DNA of 64,000 nt from JAICYJ01 sp035695105 (GTDB lineage Bacteria; Actinomycetota; Thermoleophilia; Gaiellales; JAICJC01): positions 8,248 to 72,247 of the forward strand of contig DASSEV010000031.1 of the NCBI GenBank assembly GCA_035695105.1. The letters are read 5' to 3'. The first letter of the stretch is position 1. Each line of letters begins with the position of its first letter. The notes beneath the pieces are model-generated. The model had not been told where the DNA came from, did not search any database, and was given only the letters and a program-made list of their open reading frames with translations. A program made the translations under genes and the position numbers. This document shows positions 57,094 through 64,000 of the stretch, piece by piece.

Positions 57094-57549
57094 CCCCCTA
57101 CCTCCTGATAGACCCCCACCGGAAAACCCGGCAGACGCCAACCCCTTCGCACGCACCCACCACACCGGTTCACCGCATGACCCGCCAGCGTAAGGCGCGC
57201 CACCAAGGCCAGCGAATCACGTTTAGCCGCAGTGAAACTTGGGAAAACTCTGCCGCCCAGAGGACGCCCTCCGACAACCCCCGGCACAAACAGGTGCCAG
57301 ATCGAGAAGAAGATTGGGCACGGGTGAACCTCCGCCCGAGTGGGTTGTTGGCGGCCATCCGTCGGCCATCCGATGGTGAATGGGGTTACCGACGTAGTCG
57401 TCTGAACGCACCAGACTGTCGCGTCGGACTGTTTCGGGCAACGCCGGCTCCAGTACCCAGCTCCAGTACCTACGCCTGATTTTCTTGGCGGTGCCCTCCT
57501 ATCCCGCGAGCAGTTTGACGCCGTCCGATAGCTCTGGCACACTATGACT
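57094..57549. other. Non-coding gap containing the right insertion boundary
   Basis: No supported gene. It contains the inverted arm (57475-57500) and direct repeat (57503-57520) matching the left boundary near 50.6 kb, directly upstream of the lexA promoter. Confidence 0.5.
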
Positions 57550-57565
57550 CCGAACACATGTTCGG
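57550..57565. promoter_or_regulatory. SOS box (LexA operator) upstream of lexA
   Basis: CCGAACACATGTTCGG is a near-palindrome matching the actinobacterial/Bacillus SOS consensus CGAACRNRYGTTYG. It lies 15 nt before the GTG start of lexA, implying autorepression. Confidence 0.9.
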
Positions 57566-57580
57566 ACAAAGGAGCCGGTT

Positions 57581-58210
57581 GTGGAGCTATCCCCGAGACA
57601 GCGCGAGATCCTCGAGTTCGTCAACACCCACGTCGATGCGCACGGCTACCCGCCGACGGTGCGCGAGATCGGCCAGGCGGTCGGACTGACCTCTCCGTCG
57701 ACGGTGCACGCGCACCTCGCCAGGCTCGAGAGCTCCGGTCTGATCAGGCGTGACAAGACCAAGCCGCGTGCACTCGAGGTGATCGAGGGCGGGCGCGTGC
57801 GCGAGCGTGCCGGTGCCCACGTCGAGGCGCCCAGTCGCAGCACTGTGCTTCCCCTCGTGGGGGACGTCGCAGCAGGCACCGGCCTGGTGGCCGAGGAGCG
57901 CGTCGAGGACATGGTGGCCGTGCCCGAGCAGCTCTGCGCCGACGCCGACTTCCTGCTCACCATCAACGGCGACAGCATGATCAATGCCGGCATCCTCAAT
58001 GGCGACCTCGTGGTCGTTCGCAAGCAGGACGACGCCCGTAACGGCGAGATCGTCGTTGCCCTGATGGGCGACGAGGACGCCACCGTCAAGCGGTTCTACC
58101 GCGAGTCCGGCCGTGTCCGCCTCCAGCCCGAGAACGACGACATGGAGCCGATGTATCCCGAGCAGGTCAAGATCCTCGGGGTCGTCAAGGCGGTGCTGCG
58201 CAGGCTATGA
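57581..58210 (+). CDS. lexA: LexA repressor
   Basis: This 209-aa SOS repressor has an N-terminal winged helix (PPTVREIGQAVGLTSPSTVH), an Ala-Gly cleavage site A98-G99 (DVAAGTGLV), catalytic S132 (GDSM) and K170 (TVKRF). It is controlled by the SOS box just upstream. Start GTG 57581. It is coupled by ATGA to the following zinc-ribbon gene. Confidence 0.97.
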   Translation: MELSPRQREILEFVNTHVDAHGYPPTVREIGQAVGLTSPSTVHAHLARLESSGLIRRDKTKPRALEVIEGGRVRERAGAHVEAPSRSTVLPLVGDVAAGTGLVAEERVEDMVAVPEQLCADADFLLTINGDSMINAGILNGDLVVVRKQDDARNGEIVVALMGDEDATVKRFYRESGRVRLQPENDDMEPMYPEQVKILGVVKAVLRRL

Positions 58211-58431
58211 GCCACATGCGGACAGTCGACGACGCGTTCGGCCCCACGCTCGATGAGGTGCTGGTGGCCGCTCTTCGGCGGGCGGCCCGGCCCGCGCGTT
58301 CGGCGGTCTGTCCCGTCTGCGATGGCACGATGCGGCGTCTCTCGGAGGGCGGCTCGCTGATCTGCGGCGAGTGCGGCAGCTCGATCGAGAATGCCGAGAC
58401 CGCCCACGATCAGCTCCGGCTCGTGGCGTAG
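58207..58431 (+). CDS. Zinc-ribbon protein downstream of lexA (74 aa)
   Basis: The product has CPVCDGTMRRLSEGGSLICGECG, two CxxC knuckles forming a likely zinc ribbon. It starts in an ATGA overlap with lexA and is presumably SOS-regulated with it. Function unknown. Confidence 0.75.
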   Translation: MSHMRTVDDAFGPTLDEVLVAALRRAARPARSAVCPVCDGTMRRLSEGGSLICGECGSSIENAETAHDQLRLVA

Positions 58432-58469
58432 CAACGCGGTCGTGGCGGCTCCGCTGCGAGAATGCGGCG

Positions 58470-59555
58470 GTGAGGACGCGGCGCCAGTTCCTTGCGTCGG
58501 CAGGTCTGCTGCTCGCCGGCACCGGATGCCTGGGACGAGGCAGCTCCAGCGTCGAGACGTTCGGCTCCGGCTTCATCTCGAAGGATCAGCCGCTCGAGAA
58601 GACCGTCGCGATTCTGGCCGCCGGGAGTCAGGTTCCCGAATTCGCCATCTCGGAGTTTCATGAACGGACAGGCGTCACCGTGCATGTCGAGACCACCGGC
58701 ACCGACGAGTCGCTCCTCCTGCGCCTCGCCGCGGGCGGATACGGCAGCTTCGACGTGATCATGGTCGGCGCCGACTCGCTCGGGTACCTCGTCGACTCCA
58801 AGCAGGTCGAGCCGATCGCCCGCAGCTTGGTGCCCGGCCTGTCGCTGCTCCAGCCCCCCTTCAACGACTCTCCTGAGGACGGTGGCCTGCGCCACGACGT
58901 CCCAGCCTGGTACGACATGGTCGGCGTGGCCGTTCGCGACGCGGCCACGCTCGGCGAGGACTCCTGGGCCGCCTTCTTCACCCTTGCGGAGCGCAAGCCG
59001 GGCCGCGTCGCCGTCCCTGACCGGCCTGACGACGTGATCGGCGCGGCGCTCGTCTCGCTCGGCCACGCCTGGGACGCCGACTCGTCCGGCGACCTCAACG
59101 ATGCCGAGACGCGGCTCCAGGAGGTGTTCCCCGGCCTGCACGTGATCGGCCGCCACGCACCCTCCGAGCTCAAGCCGACCGCCGCTCCGCCGCTCGCGCA
59201 GCTCGTCCGCGCCCGTGCATACCGCACGCCTCCGGCCGGCACGAGCTTCTTCCTGCCATCCGAGGGCGGGGCGCTCGACGTGCGAAGCTACGCCATCCCC
59301 GCCTATGCACCCCATCCTGTGGCTGCGCATGCCTGGCTCCAGAACTGGCTGCAGCCGGTCGTCGAAGCGGGATCCATGTCGGAGCTCCAGCTGCCGGTGC
59401 CGCTCACGCAGGCGCGCGCGCTGATCGATCCGACCCTCGCTGCCAACCAGGCCATCTGCCCGCCCATCAGCGCGTTGCAGGCGTCGGCCCAGCCGGTGAT
59501 CTCGGCCGACGGCGAGGCTGCCAGGCAGCAGATCTGGGCGAACCTGACCGCATGA
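58470..59555 (+). CDS. Extracellular solute-binding lipoprotein (spermidine/putrescine type)
   Basis: This 361-aa protein has a Tat-like twin Arg (RTRRQFLASAGLLLAGTGC) ending in a lipobox, so it is an exported lipoprotein. The rest is a type 2 periplasmic-binding fold (VAILAAGSQVPEFAISEFHE; VMVGADSLGYLVDS; ALDVRSYAIPAYAPHPVAAH). No ABC permease or ATPase is encoded nearby, so it is an orphan. GTG 58470 is supported by the signal position. Confidence 0.82.
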   Translation: MRTRRQFLASAGLLLAGTGCLGRGSSSVETFGSGFISKDQPLEKTVAILAAGSQVPEFAISEFHERTGVTVHVETTGTDESLLLRLAAGGYGSFDVIMVGADSLGYLVDSKQVEPIARSLVPGLSLLQPPFNDSPEDGGLRHDVPAWYDMVGVAVRDAATLGEDSWAAFFTLAERKPGRVAVPDRPDDVIGAALVSLGHAWDADSSGDLNDAETRLQEVFPGLHVIGRHAPSELKPTAAPPLAQLVRARAYRTPPAGTSFFLPSEGGALDVRSYAIPAYAPHPVAAHAWLQNWLQPVVEAGSMSELQLPVPLTQARALIDPTLAANQAICPPISALQASAQPVISADGEAARQQIWANLTA

Positions 59556-59905
59556 CCGGCCCGCTCGCATGGCTGCTGATCTCGGCGCTGGCGCTGCTCG
59601 CGCCGCCCACCCACGGCCCCACGCAGTGGACGGGCCGCCCACTCGCCGTCGTCGCGTCGCCCGCCCAGCCGAAGGCGGGCAGCCGGGTGCGGGTGGCCAT
59701 CGCGCTCATCCCTGCCGGTGCGCGCAACGTCGTCGTCGAGGGCGGCGGCAGCCGCGCCGTCGCCCGGCCGGACCGGGGCACCGTGCGGCATGCCAGCCTG
59801 CCGGCCGGCTCCCCCGGCCCGCTCGAGCTGAGCGTGCGATTCACGCTCCACGGCGTCCGCTATCGCGCGCCCGGCGGCGTGATCTTCGTGGTTCCCGATA
59901 CGTAG
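59552..59905 (+). CDS. Small secreted protein (117 aa), unknown function
   Basis: An N-terminal signal-like segment (GPLAWLLISALALLAPP) is followed by beta-rich sequence (SRVRVAIALIPAGARNVVVE; PLELSVRFTLHGVRYRAPGG). It starts in an ATGA overlap with the solute-binding gene, so they are probably co-expressed and co-exported. Confidence 0.65.
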   Translation: MTGPLAWLLISALALLAPPTHGPTQWTGRPLAVVASPAQPKAGSRVRVAIALIPAGARNVVVEGGGSRAVARPDRGTVRHASLPAGSPGPLELSVRFTLHGVRYRAPGGVIFVVPDT

Positions 59906-59911
59906 TCCGGA

Positions 59912-59917
59912 TAGAAT
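59912..59917 (+). promoter_or_regulatory. -10 element of rnpB
   Basis: TAGAAT lies just upstream of the RNase P RNA 5' end. Confidence 0.5.
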
Positions 59918-60266
59918 GCGAGTGCCGGTCAGGCAGCCGCGGCGCTTCGGCGTCGAGGAAAGTCGGGACACCGCAGGGCGATGGTGCCGGGTAACGCCCG
60001 GACGGGGAAACCCGCTGGATAGCGCAACAGAGAGGAGACCGCCCCGGCGTCACACGTGAACGCCGGGGTAAGGGTGAAACGGTGGTGTAAGAGACCACCA
60101 GCGCCCCCGGTAACGGGGGTGGCTAGGCAAGCCCCACCAGGTGCAACGCCAATCGGAGCGATGACGCGGCCCGCCGAGCTCCAGGTAGGCGGCAACGAGC
60201 CGGCTGGAGACGGCCGGCCCAGATGGATGGCTGCCCACGACAGAATCCCGCTTACAGACCGGCTAC
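59918..60266 (+). ncRNA. rnpB: RNase P RNA (class A)
   Basis: This is the catalytic RNA that matures tRNA 5' ends. Conserved blocks are in order: GAGGAAAGTCGGGACAC, AGAGAGGAGACCGCC, GGGTAAGGGTGAAACGGTGG, the P-loop AAGAGACCACCAGC and the 3' block AGAATCCCGCTTACAGACCGG, with ends pairing (GCCGGTC near 59924 / GACCGGC near 60257). Ends are approximate to a few nt. A terminator follows. Confidence 0.96.
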
Positions 60267-60268
60267 AG

Positions 60269-60294
60269 AAGGGCCCCGCTCCGGCGGGGCCCTT
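60269..60294 (+). terminator. Terminator after rnpB
   Basis: A perfect 11-bp stem AAGGGCCCCGC/GCGGGGCCCTT with a TCCG loop directly follows the rnpB 3' end. Confidence 0.85.
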
Positions 60295-60572
60295 CCACAT
60301 GATGCGGTTGTCGGTTTCGGACACGGCGCCGTGTGCCTCGGATACCGATCGTAAGAGATCACCCGCCACAGGTCAGTGGCGTGCCAGGCTCACATGGCTG
60401 ATAGGTCGAGCACTGCGGAGAAGCTGAATGCTGGTTCCGGGAGTTCCCTGACGACCCGTTTGGCGACGATCGTCAGGATCTCGACATGGCCGCCCGATCA
60501 ACTGCCCGCGGATTGCGAACGTCGCCTGGCCCGTCGGGGAATGGCCAGCACGATGTAGTCGAGCGGGATGGT

Positions 60573-61709
60573 GTGGTGCGCGTGGCCATCATCGGCGTCG
60601 GCAACTGTGCAAGTGCGCTCGTGCAGGGGGTCGAGTACTACCGCGACGCTGACCCGTCACAGCGCGTGCCCGGGTTGATGCACGTCGACCTGGGTGGCTA
60701 CCACGTACGCGACATCCAGTTCACGGCCGCATTTGACATCGATCGGACGAAAGTCGGCCTGGACCTGGCTGATGCGATCTTCGCCGGACCGAACAACACG
60801 GCCCGGTTCGCGGACGTGCCGGGCAGAGGCGTGCCGGTGCATCGGGGCATGACGCACGACTCGCTCGGCAAGTACCTGCGCGAGGTGATCGAGCCGGCAC
60901 CCGGCCCGACAGACGACGTTGTCGGGATCCTGCGGGATACAAAGACGGATGTCGTCCTGAACTACTTGCCCGTCGGGTCAGAGCAGGCCACCAAGTGGTA
61001 CGTCGAGCAGATCCTCAACGCAGGCTGCGCGATGGTGAACTGCATGCCGGTATTCATCGCGAGCGAGCCGTATTGGCAGTCCCGGTTCGAACAGAAGGGC
61101 TTGCCCTTGATCGGTGATGACGTCAAGTCGCAGGTCGGGGCGACGATCGTGCATCGTGCGCTGTCGACGCTATTCCGGGACCGCGCTGTGCGCCTCGACC
61201 GAACCCTGCAGCTGAACGTCGGTGGGAACACGGACTTCCTGAATATGCTCGAGCGTGAGCGGCTTGTCTCGAAGAAGATCTCGAAGACGAACGCCGTGAT
61301 GTCGACGCTCGAGGAGCCGCTGGCACCGGACAATGTTCACATCGGACCGTCCGATTACATCCCCTGGCTGACCGACCGCAAGTGGGCGCATATTCGCCTC
61401 GAGGGGACGACGTTCGGCGACCTTCCTCTGAACGTCGAGCTCAAGCTCGAGGTTTGGGACTCACCGAACTCTGCCGGCATCGGCATCGATGCCGTACGCC
61501 TGGCGAAGCTGGCGCTTGATCACGGAATGAGCGGCGCGCTCGAAGCTCCGAGCGCCTATCTCATGAAATCCCCACCGAAGCAGATTCGCGACGACGTTGC
61601 CCGCGGTCAGGTGGAGCGCTTCATTCAGCAGCATGCGAAACGAGCCGTACCGGACCCGGGAAAGCGCCGGGCCTCTCGGGCGGCACCGCCGACGTCCCCA
61701 GCTACATGA
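60573..61709 (+). CDS. ino1: Inositol-3-phosphate synthase
   Basis: This enzyme of about 378 aa converts glucose 6-phosphate to inositol 3-phosphate, the first step to phosphatidylinositol, mycothiol and related compounds. It has an N-terminal NAD motif RVAIIGVGNCASALVQGV, the conserved LQLNVGGNTDFLNML and SKKISKTNAV, and the actinobacterial/archaeal short form. The frame is open to 60486, but the family start matches GTG 60573. It is coupled by ATGA to the next gene. Confidence 0.92.
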   Translation: MVRVAIIGVGNCASALVQGVEYYRDADPSQRVPGLMHVDLGGYHVRDIQFTAAFDIDRTKVGLDLADAIFAGPNNTARFADVPGRGVPVHRGMTHDSLGKYLREVIEPAPGPTDDVVGILRDTKTDVVLNYLPVGSEQATKWYVEQILNAGCAMVNCMPVFIASEPYWQSRFEQKGLPLIGDDVKSQVGATIVHRALSTLFRDRAVRLDRTLQLNVGGNTDFLNMLERERLVSKKISKTNAVMSTLEEPLAPDNVHIGPSDYIPWLTDRKWAHIRLEGTTFGDLPLNVELKLEVWDSPNSAGIGIDAVRLAKLALDHGMSGALEAPSAYLMKSPPKQIRDDVARGQVERFIQQHAKRAVPDPGKRRASRAAPPTSPAT

Positions 61710-63022
61710 CCGAGTCCGTCCAACCCGTGCGCGAGGAGCCCTGGGGCATGCGGCCTCGTGCCTTCGCGAATCGGCGGGAAGCAGGTCGATACCTGGCGGA
61801 GCACCTACGTACAGCGTCGATCGATTCGGGCGTGGTCGTTGGGCTTGCCCGGGGCGGCGTGGAGGTGGCGGCGGAGATCTCGAGCCGGCTGGGGCTTCCC
61901 CTGGACGCGCTGGCGGTGCGCAAAGTCGGCCACCCGCTTCAGCCGGAGTATGCGATTGGTGCGGCGTGCCCCGGCATGGAACCGTACGTGCGGCGGGACG
62001 TGGATCTGTCACCCGCCGAGCTCGACCATGCGGTACGCCAGGCGCAGGCGAGGGCGGCCGCGCTCGATGCCTATCTGCATCGTGAGGTGCAGCCGCTCAG
62101 CGTCGCGGGTTCGACCTGTGTGCTCGTCGACGACGGACTGGCTACAGGCGCAACCATGATCGCGGCAATCGACTGGGCTCGGCGGCACGGCGCGCGCCGC
62201 GTGATTGCCGCCGTGCCGGTGGGAGCACCGCCGACCCTCCGGCGCCTGGAGACAATCGCCGACCAGGTCGTCTGCCTCGAAGCGCCGGAACAGCTGTTTG
62301 CGGTCGGCGAGTGGTATGCCGACTTCGGACAGGTTTCGGATGACCGCGTGATAGCGCTGCTGAAGGACGCTGCCCGGGCCGAGCGGCGGGGGAGCGTCGT
62401 TGTTGAGGCCGGCGCCCTGCTGTTCCCCGGTGACCTGGCCGTGCCGGCGCACCCGGCGGGCACCATCGTGTTCGCTCACGGCAGCGGCAGCAGCCGCCAC
62501 AGTCCACGCAACCAGCACGTGGCAGACCAGCTGAACCAGGCAGGGTTCGCGACGCTGCTGTTCGACCTGCTGACCCCTGCCGAGGCGCTCAACCGGAGTC
62601 GCGTGTTCGACATCCCGCTGCTAGCCGAACGTCTCACCGGTGCATCGGTCTGGCTCCAGCGGTGCGCAGCGGTCGCCGATCTGCCGTTCGCCTACTTTGG
62701 CGCCAGCACCGGCGCTGCCGCCGCGCTGTGGGCCGCTGCCCACACGCCCGGCGTATCGGCCGTGGTCTCCCGCGGCGGCCGCCCAGACCTGGCCAGCTCC
62801 GTGCTGTCCGACGTGTCCGCTCCAACCATGCTGATCGTCGGCGGAGATGATCGCGAGGTCCTCGCACTGAACCGGCGCGCGCTTGCACAGCTTCGCTGTG
62901 AATCAGAGTTGGTTGTCGTGCCCGGCGCAACCCACTTGTTCGAGGAGCCAGGTGCGCTCGAACGCGTCGCGGACGAAGCGGCGCGCTGGTTCGGCGCGCA
63001 CGTCGGTTTCGGCGGGCTCTGA
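61706..63022 (+). CDS. Phosphoribosyltransferase-alpha/beta hydrolase fusion protein
   Basis: This 438-aa two-domain protein has an N-terminal phosphoribosyltransferase-like domain (ALAVRKVGHPLQPEYAIGA; PRPP motif VLVDDGLATGATM, about residues 138-150) and a C-terminal dienelactone-hydrolase-like alpha/beta hydrolase with GASTGAAAALW (nucleophile Ser) and the late His in GATHLFEEPGALE. Biochemical role unknown. It overlaps the inositol-phosphate synthase stop by ATGA. Confidence 0.87.
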   Translation: MTESVQPVREEPWGMRPRAFANRREAGRYLAEHLRTASIDSGVVVGLARGGVEVAAEISSRLGLPLDALAVRKVGHPLQPEYAIGAACPGMEPYVRRDVDLSPAELDHAVRQAQARAAALDAYLHREVQPLSVAGSTCVLVDDGLATGATMIAAIDWARRHGARRVIAAVPVGAPPTLRRLETIADQVVCLEAPEQLFAVGEWYADFGQVSDDRVIALLKDAARAERRGSVVVEAGALLFPGDLAVPAHPAGTIVFAHGSGSSRHSPRNQHVADQLNQAGFATLLFDLLTPAEALNRSRVFDIPLLAERLTGASVWLQRCAAVADLPFAYFGASTGAAAALWAAAHTPGVSAVVSRGGRPDLASSVLSDVSAPTMLIVGGDDREVLALNRRALAQLRCESELVVVPGATHLFEEPGALERVADEAARWFGAHVGFGGL

Positions 63023-63043
63023 GGCGCCCGGTATCGTCGTCGC

Positions 63044-63907
63044 ATGGAGCTTGTCGGCGCCGCAGCTGCGCTTGCCGCGGCGATGGTGTTTGGTGGTGGC
63101 ATCGTGCTTCAGGCCGGCGAGGCGCGGCGCATCCCGCCGGCGGATGCGAGGAGGCTCGGTCTGGTGGCGCGCTTGGCCCGATCCTCGCGCTGGCGTGTAG
63201 GCACGATCCTGACCCTGGGCGGCTGGCTGTTGCACGCCTCGGCGTTTCGGCTGGCGCCGGTGACGATTGTGCAGCCTGCGCTGGCGTTCACCCTGGTGGT
63301 CGTGTTGCTGGGCGCACACCGCGTGTTGGGCGAGCCAGTCGGCGTGCGCGAGGTGGCTGCTGTTGGGGGACTGGTCGCGGGCCTGGTGCTGCTCGTCGCG
63401 GCGGCACCCACGAGATCCACGCATCATGCCCACGGCTTGCAGCTGGCGGTGCCGCTGCTCGTCCTGGGCCTGCTGGCGGTGGCGCCTCTCGCCCTGTTAC
63501 CTGCCGGCCGGCCGCGGCCGTTGCTGGAAGCGATGGCGGGAGGAGTCGCGTTTGCCTTGAGCGGCATCGCCACCAAACTCTTCACCGACGCGTTGGCAAC
63601 CGGCCGCCCGCCAGCCGCGCTCCTGTGGGTCGGTGTGGTGGGAGCTGCCGCGTTGCTTGGGGGTGTCGCCGAGATGAGCTCGCTGCAGGTGGGAAGAGCG
63701 TCGCGCGTGATTCCGGTCACGTTTGCCTTCGAAATAGCGCTTCCGGTGAGCTTGGCATCGCTTCTCTTCGGTGAACGGTGGGGAGCGCTTGGGGCGACGC
63801 GCGTCGGCATGCTGGCACTGGCCCTCACCTCGGTGCTCGCCGCGGCTTTCATACTGGCGACCTCCGCGGGTGTCACGCATCTGATCGAATCGGAGACGCA
63901 CGAGTGA
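63044..63907 (+). CDS. DMT-superfamily transporter (EamA-like)
   Basis: This 287-aa permease of 8-10 membrane segments has a GEPVGVREVAAVGGLVAGLVLL repeat and a second half RVIPVTFAFEIALPVSLASLLFGERW. It could export metabolites or carry Mg2+-like ions (NIPA-like); this is undetermined. ATG 63044 lies 6 nt after TATCGT (63032-63037), a leaderless-type start. Confidence 0.82.
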   Translation: MELVGAAAALAAAMVFGGGIVLQAGEARRIPPADARRLGLVARLARSSRWRVGTILTLGGWLLHASAFRLAPVTIVQPALAFTLVVVLLGAHRVLGEPVGVREVAAVGGLVAGLVLLVAAAPTRSTHHAHGLQLAVPLLVLGLLAVAPLALLPAGRPRPLLEAMAGGVAFALSGIATKLFTDALATGRPPAALLWVGVVGAAALLGGVAEMSSLQVGRASRVIPVTFAFEIALPVSLASLLFGERWGALGATRVGMLALALTSVLAAAFILATSAGVTHLIESETHE

Positions 63908-63917
63908 TGATGCGCGG

Positions 63918-64000
63918 TCACACTGTGCAGTGGTATCCGTAGCCGTCCGAAGTGAAGTTGAGGCACATGCGGATTCGTGACGGTGGCTGATGCGGCGATG
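63918..64000 (-). CDS. Partial CDS at right window edge (C-terminus only)
   Basis: The minus-strand frame ending at TGA 63920-63918 reads ...PPSRIRMCLNFTSDGYGYHC and ends TV. The Tyr/Cys/Gly-rich end suggests a secreted domain. There is too little to assign. Confidence 0.3.
   Translation of the reverse strand, partial: SPHQPPSRIRMCLNFTSDGYGYHCTV

Larger units (their letters stand above)
50583..57520. mobile_element. Candidate insertion bounded by inverted and direct repeats (about 6.9 kb)
   Basis: Left end: direct repeat CCCGCGAGAGTTTGACG (50584-50600) followed by AGGAGGGCACGGCCAAG... at 50605-50631. Right end: the same arm inverted at 57475-57500, followed by direct repeat CCCGCGAGCAGTTTGACG (57503-57520). 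The inverted arms match at about 25 of 27 positions, with weaker similarity beyond (CTGGAGC). No transposase or integrase is recognisable inside. Cargo: ANTAR protein, many small genes, a csp-infA-Zn-ribbon operon and a Tat-ferritin operon. Confidence 0.5.

Noticed and set aside
57177..57479. Plus-strand open frame upstream of lexA
   Set aside because: No family likeness, poor composition, and it overlaps the repeat boundary region.
1..64000. CRISPR arrays, rRNA genes, prophage structural genes
   Set aside because: No regularly spaced short repeats, rRNA conserved blocks or phage head/tail proteins were seen. The single holin-like protein belongs to a chromosomal stress-protein family.

Overview
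The window is a high-GC bacterial chromosome segment, most likely from an actinobacterium, possibly of the Gaiellales/Solirubrobacterales type. The lineage is inferred from high GC, a caa3-type cytochrome oxidase, an actinobacterial SOS box on lexA, GHKL/STAS/SigF partner switching and an actinobacterial-style inositol-3-phosphate synthase. Many genes start 6-10 nt after a TAnnnT -10 box with no Shine-Dalgarno, which suggests common leaderless transcription. Many neighbours overlap by ATGA or GTGA. I saw no tRNA, rRNA genes or CRISPR array.

Layout. 1-2251: cytochrome c oxidase subunits I (partial) and II. 2365-2541: CsbD-like stress protein. 2681-9404: a tightly coupled six-gene operon (TPP enzyme, enolase-superfamily enzyme, membrane protein, gluconate-dehydrogenase-subunit-3-like protein, GMC oxidoreductase, SDR) that probably oxidises a sugar acid or polyol. 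9769-10285: non-coding repeats. 10286-19944: a general-stress control region with PP2C/SpoIIE phosphatase, two STAS antagonists, two GHKL anti-sigma kinases, two SigF-type sigma factors each preceded by a degenerate GHKL-like small protein, a group-2 RpoD-like sigma factor and several small targets. Nine SigB/SigF-like promoters (GTTT-N15-17-GGGTAT or close variants) were located by eye, most of them 9-12 nt from a start codon, so the region appears self-regulated.

20115-37540: a mosaic of metabolic and stress genes (HD protein, YceI/FMN reductase with a divergent MarR, aminotransferase/SDR, csp-infA, sulfotransferase, two YcaQ-like genes, DHFR-like proteins, secreted protein, MarR/cupin, glutaredoxin). 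It includes a 203-bp element with perfect 20-bp terminal inverted repeats (24930-25132) and a related partial copy beside a cyclase relic (30596-30971).

37714-50282: accessory genes (beta-propeller, cupins, peptidase E, frameshifted cupin, IS5-type transposase relic, molybdopterin oxidoreductase, TadG-like protein, large cyclase/AAA regulator). 50583-57520: an apparent insertion bounded by inverted and direct repeats. It carries an ANTAR protein, many very small genes, a second csp-infA pair with a zinc-ribbon gene, and a Tat-exported ferritin-like protein with its own tatA-tatC. 57550-63907: more core-like, with lexA and its SOS box, an orphan Tat-type solute-binding lipoprotein, RNase P RNA with terminator, inositol-3-phosphate synthase coupled to a phosphoribosyltransferase/hydrolase fusion, and a DMT transporter.

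The strongest leads are the duplicated 'degenerate GHKL-like protein plus SigF' modules with their near-leaderless promoter family, the 203-bp inverted-repeat element, and the repeat-bounded island with a second translation/cold-shock module and a dedicated Tat system.
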